Positions 1-7,060 of a stretch of DNA of 17,974 nucleotides are shown here, in pieces. A program made the position numbers and the translations under genes. The stretch comes from Saccoglossus kowalevskii (lineage: Eukaryota > Hemichordata > Enteropneusta > Harrimaniidae). Numbering within the stretch: position 1 is the first letter of the stretch; every line of letters starts with the position of its first letter. The DNA is taken from contig NW_003109079.1 in assembly GCF_000003605.2 (NCBI RefSeq), positions 663,350 to 681,323 of the forward strand, written 5' to 3'. Under the pieces are notes generated by a model. That model searched no databases and was not told the DNA's origin. It was given only the letters and a program-made list of their open reading frames with translations.

Positions 1-1
1 C

Positions 2-450
2 TTCGAGTTACACAGATGTTTTGTTTTGTTTGACGTTATGTTGCCCAAAGTTCAGTTAACTTAATTCAAGTTCGAGTTACTAAATGTTGCCCGTAACTCG
101 AAGTTCAGTTAACTATAAATTAAAGTTCGAGTTATTAAAAGACGTTCAACGAAAACAAAAATGTATATTGCCCGTAACTCTAAGTTCTGTTAAAGGGGAA
201 CCGCTCAATCCCAGGGATTGCACCAAAGAATCATGGGACACTATTGTTTATGTTGTTTACAATGTTAATCTATCTTTTGTTATCCATTGTTATTTTAATC
301 CAGAAAGTAAATATGTTGTGGGATTAGGCTTAACTGGAAGGTGCCCTTGAACTGGTAGTTGAACATCGAGTTGCAATTTGGGCGTAGTTTCGCAAAAGTG
401 GGCGTGGCTTGTAAATATGGGCGCTCGAAACTCGATGTCCGTAACTCGAA
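2..450. repeat. Cluster of TTCGAGTTAC motifs in both orientations (foldback-like repeat)
   Basis: The 10-mer TTCGAGTTAC occurs at 2-11 and 71-80, with a one-mismatch copy at 126-135. Its reverse complement GTAACTCGAA occurs at 93-102 and 441-450, with a one-mismatch copy at 174-183. Copies at 71-80 and 93-102 form a perfect 10-bp stem with a 12-base loop. A second pair, ACATCGAGTT at 363-372 and AACTCGATGT at 429-438, is also perfectly complementary. The first and last copies (2-11, 441-450) could be the terminal inverted repeats of a roughly 450-bp element, possibly cut by the window edge. The short reading frames here show no protein signature. Confidence 0.55.
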
Positions 451-787
451 CAATTCAGGATCTCTTTTAAAATATATCAAGCATGTGGTTATATTGTTCA
501 GTGTGTATCCGAAAAGAATAACGTGGTAACAGTGCTAATACAAATATTGCAAAAGAAGCTTTGAAGGACATTAGATTAACAGTTTAAAAAACGACCATTT
601 TTATATGAGTCGTCAAGATACCAGGATCACGAGTAAAGACGGGGTAAAACATCGCGATATCACAGGGTTGTCAAGTATAAACTACTTTATTATATATGGT
701 TTCACTATATATAAGTGTTGTACGCAAATACTGATGATTTTCGCAGCGGATTTTGTTACTTATCGTTTTTGGAACTATATGTCCGCA
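451..787. other. Unannotated AT-rich stretch
   Basis: I see no convincing coding signal, repeat or RNA gene here. Short open frames occur but are below the length expected to be meaningful in AT-rich animal DNA. Confidence 0.5.
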
Positions 788-1160
788 TGACGTGTACGAA
801 ACAATGACGTACACTCATAATGCTGTACTATTACGTTCACCATCCTAGTACAGCCAGATCTGAAGGCCTTTGCCGCAACACTGTGTGGCGCGGATCGCGT
901 GGACGGGATTCATGTTCTCTGCACGTAATAAGCTGGGGGAAGACGTGTAGTGGCGTGATTTGGTGCCGTACGCGAGCGCCCGTTCGATTCACGCACGCAG
1001 TACATGTATACTATGATTTGACGTAGTATTTACCTTGCCGTTTATTCGATGTTATTTGCTTACTTGACGTACACTCATAGTTGAAGCACGTTCACTCATT
1101 GTTGAAGGCGAAACCGTAATGACCAATCAGCGTCCACCATACCAACTTCTGTCCAATCAG
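788..1160. promoter_or_regulatory. Candidate promoter/enhancer: four TGACGT motifs and two CCAATCAG boxes
   Basis: TGACGT, the core half of a cAMP-response/ATF element, occurs at 788-793, 805-810, 1019-1024 and 1065-1070. Two identical CCAATCAG boxes (NF-Y type) lie at 1123-1130 and 1153-1160, exactly 30 bp apart. Between them, 840-1010 is clearly richer in CpG than the surrounding AT-rich DNA. A 15-bp direct repeat, TGACGTACACTCATA, sits at 805-819 and 1065-1079. CCAAT pairs plus CRE-like motifs in a CpG-rich block are typical of animal promoters. No start site or attached gene is visible in either direction, so the target is unknown. The 15-bp repeats could instead be a target-site duplication around a 245-bp insert. 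Confidence 0.35.
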
Positions 1161-1674
1161 GAACAACCCAGCTCACCATTAGGTCAGTACTTGTCACTGC
1201 AACACTGTATCCATCTACTATTTTCGTTGATAAGTAAAAATCGCTAAATTAAATCAGAGTGAACTTGCGGATTACTATAACAATATATGTATACAGTCAA
1301 TGTTAGAGTGGCTTCACAACTCTTAAAAGAAATATGCTGAAATTAATGTGTATTTTTTCAATGCTATTTTGAAATTTATGAGATATGATGTATTTGTTAC
1401 GATATTATTGACCATAACAATTATACTTTTACAGAAATATTGACCTTAGTGAATAATTGTTGTTTAAGTTTAAAAACGGCTTTTTGCGCTAATTCTTGTT
1501 TATTTATATAAAATTTGGTGCATTTTGGAATCCATCATTTGATTTGATAAAAGTAGTAGGTTATCCTCGTGAGATCTTCATTGTCTACATACCAATTGCA
1601 TACCCTCGCTTTTTCCAGGATCCTTGACTAAGTTTATGGAAAGTAATCATACCATATGGGTAATCTAGTGTTGT
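1161..1674. other. Unannotated AT-rich stretch before the left inverted arm
   Basis: No gene, RNA or clear repeat is visible. The part from about 1585 onward may already belong to the element whose left arm follows, but similarity to the right arm cannot be followed left of about 1675. Confidence 0.4.
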
Positions 1675-2030
1675 ATAGTGCTGCAGCAGAGGCCACCCCT
1701 GAGAGGGGGTAGTGGCACCCAATGTGCAACATTTGTCCTCATGCATAAATTTGAAGGACAATATGTCTAGAGTATGAAACAGTCTGAGGACATCTTTGGA
1801 AATGCTGGCGAGCTGAGAAATTGAGGTTTGAATTTGGTAATGTAGAACCGGCAAAATAGACGCTATCGGTAATATAAAATGGGGGTAGGGGAAACATAAA
1901 TCCTCATATAATTCCATTTAATTACTTTATCTTAACCTATATACCATTGTAAAGCTATATTGATAGCCTTTCAGGCTCTGTAAGTTTTATGTACATAGGT
2001 CATAGTCAAAGGTCACCAGAGGTCAAACGA
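1675..2030 (-). repeat. Left arm of a long inverted repeat
   Basis: The reverse complement of this stretch matches 6194-6560. A core at 1712-1841 pairs with 6382-6511 with about 6 differences in 130 bases. Outside the core the match is looser but continuous, including the shared words CTGCTGCAGCACTA or its near form at the outer end and TTTATGTTTCCCC further in. The two arms point inward in mirror image around the decayed gene at 2319-5451, as the terminal inverted repeats of a DNA transposon would. Both arms keep an open frame through the core, on the minus strand here (1585-1917). No target-site duplication could be identified, so the exact outer end is uncertain. Confidence 0.7.
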
Positions 2031-2038
2031 TCACGTGA
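1997..2038. promoter_or_regulatory. Three AGGTCA half-sites and a TCACGTGA E-box
   Basis: AGGTCA occurs in direct orientation at 1997-2002, 2010-2015 and 2020-2025; the last two are four bases apart (a DR4 spacing, as bound by thyroid-hormone or LXR-type receptors). CACGTG follows at 2032-2037 within the palindrome TCACGTGA, a bHLH-zip type site. They sit at the inner end of the left inverted arm. In the right arm only one equivalent survives (TGACCT at 6219-6224). Binding is not shown; these are sequence matches only. Confidence 0.25.
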
Positions 2039-3968
2039 CCAATGGTATCACACATATTTTCACCGTATAGCATGTTCATGGTTCACTTGAATGATATTGA
2101 TCAAACTATGCTTAGTAAAATTCCATTTTATTTAAATAATTACAGTTTTTGTTTGACCATAGGAGTTGATAGCAACATTTTATTGTGTATCCTCTCTCAA
2201 AAAGTGTTTGTACTTTCTATACATCTGCAATAGCTTTGCGCACAATTTTTCTTTTTCTCCCTAACACACACTTTATCTGGGGGGAAATCACAATCCAAAA
2301 CACAGATACAGCTAATCTATGGTAGAGGCTTCTATGGACAATGTGCCTGAAACAGAGAATATGTACACAAAAATGTTAGCTGCTGCTAAACGAAGAAGTG
2401 ATCAGACCATGTTGGCACTAATTTATTGTGTTGCAAACGGGGATCATGTAGCTGTTGAAGCCAGGTACCATAGACAAAACGGGTGCTACCCGAGCTTCAT
2501 AAGTGATAGACACTGAAAATGTGTACCAAACTGCACTGAAGGCCTTTATTGATGAATTCCGACCAGCCATTATAAACGAAAAACAAGTCTTCACCCTTTC
2601 AACACTGTGATCTCGCTTTCAAGAGTATGCAACTGAAGCTGGTGTTGAAAATCCTGAGAAGTACAGGTCATTTCGTTTGAAACGGCAACTTATGCAAGAA
2701 TGCCCTGACATTGCATTTGTTCCTCAACATGGCATGTACGACCTTGTATGCTCAAGTGAAATCTCAGTGGGTGATGCTCTGTGTAAATTAAGTGACTTGG
2801 TGAAAACACTAAAGGGCACATCTGAAGAGATGGAGCAGCTAGATGATACAGAGTTACCTGAGGAGGAAACTGATGAAGCTGTAATTGTACATAAAGCTGT
2901 CAGTATCCTATGCCAACGCTTGAGAAAATCAACAGCTCCACCACAGAATTACTTCTCTCCTGATGACATGACAATGGCCTCATTGAAAGACTTTGTAGAC
3001 CCTCTCCTCTACAAGGCTATAGGGTGCCTAACAAACAAAGACCTGTTTTCCAAGGCAGCGGATATTGCTGATAATGACCAGATCCAGTGTATGTGATATA
3101 ACTACTTTGGCCACTTCAAAAATATCACCAAAGCATATCGGGTTGGCCATCCACCTTCATCATGAATTTGGGAGCAGGAAGCTTGTGGAACACATGTTCT
3201 CATTGGGCTACTCAGTATCCTATTCAGAACTGCATTGCTTCCTTACATCAGCAGTGCTTCAGGTCAGTGTAACACAGACAACACAGTATGGCTCATTCGT
3301 TCAACCCCAAGTGTTGCCCAAGGAAAGTGGTGGCAAAATGGTCATCAGTGTGGGAGATAACTGCGATGGAAAGTTCAACAGGGTTTGGCTGGAATACACC
3401 CTAGAAGCGACAGAAAGCAAAGCTCAAAGGGCACAGGAGGATCATTGGCCTGACCCTGAAAGGCCCAGCACTAGCCCAATGGTTTCTTGCCAGACCCACA
3501 ACTGGAATATATTCCTGTCGTTTCACCCATATGATCAGTCATAATCGAGAGTCTTCACAATGTCATACAATCAATGCAGAGATCCGATGCTGGAACACAG
3601 ATGTCACAAAAATGAAGAGCATGTTTGATGGAACCTCTTCAGACCCATTCAATCTGAGGGAGCCACCTCCTAACCTCATAAATTTTGCAACTGGCTGTGT
3701 TGCTTCTGCACAGGTAGAACAATGTTTGACAACAGCACTTCAAAAAGGAGCGGCCCTTGCATCCCGATTCATAAGCGAGAGATTGGTACCTGCAGAAGGC
3801 CACCTCAAAAGAGCTTGTACGATGCATTACCCGGATCAAACATACATTAAGACTATGTCTGACATGAACAAGTCTGTCAGGGTTTGTTTAAAGAATGTGT
3901 CAATTTTGGGGAAAGTGATGTACCTACGGCTACTAGCAGTGAATGCTGTAAAACGAATACCTCTCTAG

Positions 3969-4856
3969 AGAGTGATGGCTTTTGAGAATGCCTCAGTTCC
4001 ATTGAGTTTATTCTCAGATGATGGTACACCTTTGTCCTGTGCAAAGTCTGATTTCTTGCACAAACTTGAAGCCCCCCTGCCCGGTGATGAGAGCACTGTG
4101 GGTCATTGTGATGCCATTATCTTTGATGGACATGCCATCATTCAGATGCTTCCTCCATCTGCCACTCTGCCAAATGTCACCTTCAGGGATATTGCAGCTA
4201 ACTTCATGCAATACATTATTCAGAGGAGCAACAAACTTGGGAGCACTTCCATTCTCATTGCATTTAACAGATATGATAAGCACAACATCAAAAAACAGAC
4301 TAGATTCAAAAGAATAGCATCAACCCAAGGGCATGAATATCATGTAAGTTTGGACATGCAGATACCGATAATATGGCGTGCATTTCTCAACAGAGGACAA
4401 AACAAAGCTCAGCTTGCCAGGTGTTATACTGACTACATGACTGATCACACAGGTCATTTTCTTGGGGAGAACCAGGTACTGTATATCAGTAGAGGTCAGA
4501 TCGACGGGGCTCTGAGAATAGATAGGCAGCAATCCCTGCCCTGTCCATCACTGGCATCACCACAGGAAGAAGCTGACACACGGATTGTGCGTCATGCTGT
4601 ACTCGCAGCCAATGAAGGTGCAGAGCAGATTGTTGTCCACAGCCCAAACACAGATGTTCTTGTTTTGCTTGTGCATCATCGGCCAGCTATTCATGCCAGA
4701 ACAGTATTCTTCCTCACTGGTTGTGAAAGCAAACACATCACACTAACTAAATATATCCCTGTGCATACCCTATTTGAACAGCTTAGCCAAGAGCAGCGCA
4801 ATATTCTCCTTGCTGTATACTGCCTTACTGGGTGTGACACGGTTAGTGCATTCCAT
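3969..4856 (+). pseudogene. PIN/FEN1-like nuclease-type segment of the decayed gene
   Basis: This is the longest uninterrupted piece, 296 codons between the in-frame TAG at 3966 and TGA at 4857. It opens with VMAFENASVPLSLF. It carries the putative metal-binding acidic positions: FDGHAII near 4128, the EEADTR motif at 4566-4583, HSPNTDVLVLL near 4638, and LTGCDTVS near 4824. In FEN1-type nucleases the equivalent motifs are a first Asp near the N-terminus, E-x-E-A, D-x-D and G-x-D. Here EEAD, NTD and GCD keep the order and approximate spacing. All these acidic positions remain in this piece despite the surrounding breaks, which suggests the decay is fairly recent. Confidence 0.6.
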
Positions 4857-5262
4857 TGACACGGAAAACGCACAGCCTTCAGAATTATGATGCAGAAAGC
4901 AAATCTGTTCCAGCCACTTACCAATCTTGCAAATTGCAGAATTGCAGATATCCAGACAGCAGAGGGCTGCTTGCACTGCATTCGTAATGGCTTTGGCCGG
5001 ATGTGTCTCGTTTGATACTTTGCGATGTAAAAAAGCAGCAAAGCAGATTGCACCTAAGAAACTTCCCCTGACTGAAAACAGCTTCCAACAGCATATTCTA
5101 CGCACTGCATATCAATTGATGATATGGAGGCAAGCAGATGTCACCATCCCTGATATCCCAGAACCAACAGAGTATGGATACTTTAGGGAAGCTGACAATT
5201 CCTTACAGCCGTGCATGATGGATCAGGAACCAACATCACCGGGACTCATGAATGATTTGTTG

Positions 5263-5343
5263 TGTACATGCAAACATAATTCTTGCCTCACAAACTGTAC
5301 ATGTATCGACAACAACCAGCCATGTACAGCGACATGTTCCTGC
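5263..5343 (+). pseudogene. Tesmin/TSO1-like CXC cysteine motif of the decayed gene
   Basis: Eight cysteines are spaced C-x-C-x4-C-x3-C-x-C-x6-C-x3-C-x-C (first Cys codon 5263, last 5341). This resembles one half of the CRC/CXC DNA-binding domain of Tesmin, TSO1 and LIN54. An in-frame TAA at 5359 now ends the frame, but coding-like sequence continues with a further Cys-Ala-Asn-Pro and an Asp-rich tail to a TAA at 5449-5451, so that is probably the original stop. In CXC proteins this domain binds DNA; here it could have targeted the product to DNA or, in a mobile element, to the element's ends. Confidence 0.6.
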
Positions 5344-5451
5344 GAAGCCCAACTTCGTTAAGAGAGCAACGATGGTGAATGCGCCAACCCTCTAACAATA
5401 GCAGCATTATATATCGATGACAGTGACACAGATACTGATGGAGATGACTAA

Positions 5452-6193
5452 TTACACACAGAGCAGATTTTGATGATTGCCTTATTCCCTTGACATTTAT
5501 TTTGAATGGTCCAGGATACTTTACATGATATATATGTCTGTATCCAAAGACACTCCTCTCACACAAATGATGTAATACCTGGTACTATACAATCACGAGA
5601 TGACCATAAGTTACTCTAACAGTCAATACCATATTGTAAAATATTAGTAGTTTCTCAGTCTATTAGATTACTTTGTGCTGCAGGGCATCATCAACCAAAG
5701 AGTTGCAATACTGCTGTAATCATGATAAGAAAACATGTTTAAAATGATATCAAATTAAATTCTTTGATGTAGCACATATCTTACACATTACATTGATCTC
5801 TGCACTGAATATGATTTCTGTTTCGTTTATACATTCTTCAAGGAAATGTCTGTTGAAGCTAAACTTTTGGATTAATTTAGTGTATGTATGTATGTATGCA
5901 TGCATGTATATATATACTGGGAAACATATGAAAACCATATCATTGAAGAGTGTGTACATATACACATGACCGATTCATAATGATAGTCAAAGGTATACTA
6001 TAATATATAGCAAATTATGACCTTTTCAAATGATATTAATTATTTATAAACATATCACTACCACTGCAATCATCTAAGCATAGAGTATAACCATATTTCT
6101 GAACCATGATAAGCCTAGGAACTATAAAACCCAATTATCAGTGCACAACCAACAGTATGTTCCTGAAAATGTATTTGATACATTTGTCTACCT
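5452..6193. other. 3' non-coding part of the inserted unit
   Basis: AT-rich sequence between the end of the decayed gene and the right inverted arm. It holds a short (TATG)n/(TA)n run at about 5880-5918 and nothing else I recognise. Confidence 0.5.
5880..5918. repeat. (TATG)n / (TA)n microsatellite
   Basis: Tandem TGTA/TATG units pass into GCATGCATG and then TATATATA. It is a simple-sequence repeat. Confidence 0.8.
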
Positions 6194-6560
6194 ATTAACC
6201 TCCAGTAACCTTTGCCTCTGACCTATGAACAAATATCTTAAAGGGTCTAAAAGACCATTGCAATAGCTTTAAAACGGAGTCTATGTTTTTAAAATAGGGT
6301 AATTAGAAGAAAATATATGAGGGTTTATGTTTCCCCCATCCCATTTTATAATACCGCTAACGTATATTTTGGCAGTTCTATGTTACCAAATTCAAACCTC
6401 AATTTCTCAATTCGCCAGCATTTCCAAAGATGTCCTCAGGCTGTTTCATACTCTAGACATATTGTCCTTCAAATTTATGCATGAGGACAAATGTGGCACC
6501 TTGGGTGCCACCAACTCCCAAAATAATGACCTTTTGGGCCCTTGCTGCAGCACTAATAGT
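6194..6560 (+). repeat. Right arm of the long inverted repeat
   Basis: Mirror copy of 1675-2030. The core at 6382-6511 matches the reverse complement of 1712-1841 at about 124 of 130 positions. An open frame runs through the core here on the plus strand (6327-6635), in the same phase as the frame in the left arm, with the shared stretches ISKDVLRLFHTLDILSFKF and MHEDKC. The similarity ends near 6560 at the CTGCAGCACTA word. This arm lies only about 240 bp upstream of the ASPG start codon. Confidence 0.7.
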
Positions 6561-6599
6561 AGTGTGGGTGATGAAAACAGAAGACAAAACAAACGTAGC

Positions 6600-6801
6600 A
6601 TATTCTCAGAATTTCCTGAATCACGCACGAGTTAGGACGCCCTCTCTATCATAATAGTATAACTTTCAAAGTCACATGATTGGGCCGAGATTATACGAAC
6701 GATTACCAACAAAACAGTGATCGATCATTACGTCTGTACCAGGGAGAACATTTGATTCTGTTGTGGTTCTTGGTGGTGCTCGTGTGAATAGGACTGTTGA
6801 C
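6600..6801 (+). promoter_or_regulatory. Presumed 5' flank/5' UTR of ASPG
   Basis: The stretch lies between the right inverted arm and the first in-frame ATG of ASPG. An inverted CCAAT box (ATTGG) is at 6679-6683. An in-frame TGA at 6718-6720 closes the reading frame upstream, and no in-frame ATG lies between it and 6802. No TATA box is obvious. The transcription start cannot be placed from sequence. Confidence 0.35.
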
Positions 6802-7060
6802 ATGTACTCGCCACTGAGAGGAACAGCTCAGTCGATGTCTATTACTAAATCTGTGTCATGTCCCACAGCTTCTGTCAATGGATCGGAAAAACGGTTTCGC
6901 GAATTTCGCCACGAGTTTTCCACCGAAACTTGCTCCATCGAAGAACAGATAGACGAACGAGTACGAGCTAGCGAACGGCATGAACAAGTCGAAGTGAAAG
7001 AGTCGACAGTCATGGTAATTTATACCGGTGGCACAATCGGAATGAAAAGTGAAAATGGCG
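6802..7060 (+). CDS. ASPG: ASPG exon 1 (start codon, TGGTIG motif)
   Basis: Codes residues 1-86 and the first base of codon 87 (phase 1). It holds a polar, charged N-terminal extension without a signal peptide or membrane segment, then [17 protein letters not shown] with the catalytic Thr78. The donor is GTAAGA at 7061. The frame stays open back to 6721, but ATG 6802 is the first start codon. Confidence 0.88.

Larger units (their letters stand above)
2319..5451 (+). pseudogene. Decayed intronless gene: FEN1/XPG-like PIN nuclease-type domain with C-terminal CXC cysteine domain
   Basis: Reading-frame fragments in one direction join into a protein of roughly 1,040 residues. Segments: 2319 to about 2500; 2521-3090; about 3095-3540; 3547-3612; 3613 to about 4930; about 4950-5451. 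Breaks: an internal TGA at 2608 (CTG TGA TCT, perhaps from CGA), TAG at 3966, TGA at 4857, TAA at 5359, and frameshifts near 2500, 3090, 3545, 3612 and 4950. The 3969-4856 part shows an aspartate in FDGHAII, then FNRYDKHN with basic residues, EEAD (4566-4577), NTDV (Asp 4653) and TGCD (Asp 4836). This is the order of acidic residues in FEN1/XPG-type PIN nucleases. The C-terminus has eight cysteines in a Tesmin/TSO1-like pattern, followed by an acidic tail. I recall similar multi-copy proteins from marine invertebrates, usually uncharacterised or labelled CXC-containing. There are no introns, and inverted arms lie on both sides. The N-terminus may be truncated, since a stop lies directly before 2319. 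The nuclease assignment is an inference from motifs. Confidence 0.75.

Noticed and set aside
84-350. Open frame of 88 codons on the plus strand
   Set aside because: It runs through the inverted-motif cluster, has no family signature, and its length is not remarkable in AT-rich DNA.
950-990. tRNA-like A/B-box sequence (GTTCGATTC at 982-990)
   Set aside because: The B-box word matches, but the T-arm stem does not pair properly and no cloverleaf or acceptor stem forms; at most a SINE trace.
820-1026. Open frame of 68 codons in the CpG-rich block
   Set aside because: It begins with ATG but has no recognisable domain; lack of stops is explained by higher G+C.
1585-1917. Minus-strand open frame of 110 codons as a standalone gene
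   Set aside because: It is mostly the left inverted arm. A matching frame exists in the right arm, so it is treated as part of the repeat; coding status is left as a finding, not a gene call.
4014-5105. Several minus-strand open frames across the PIN-CXC pseudogene
   Set aside because: They are antisense shadows of the plus-strand fragments and carry no family signal.
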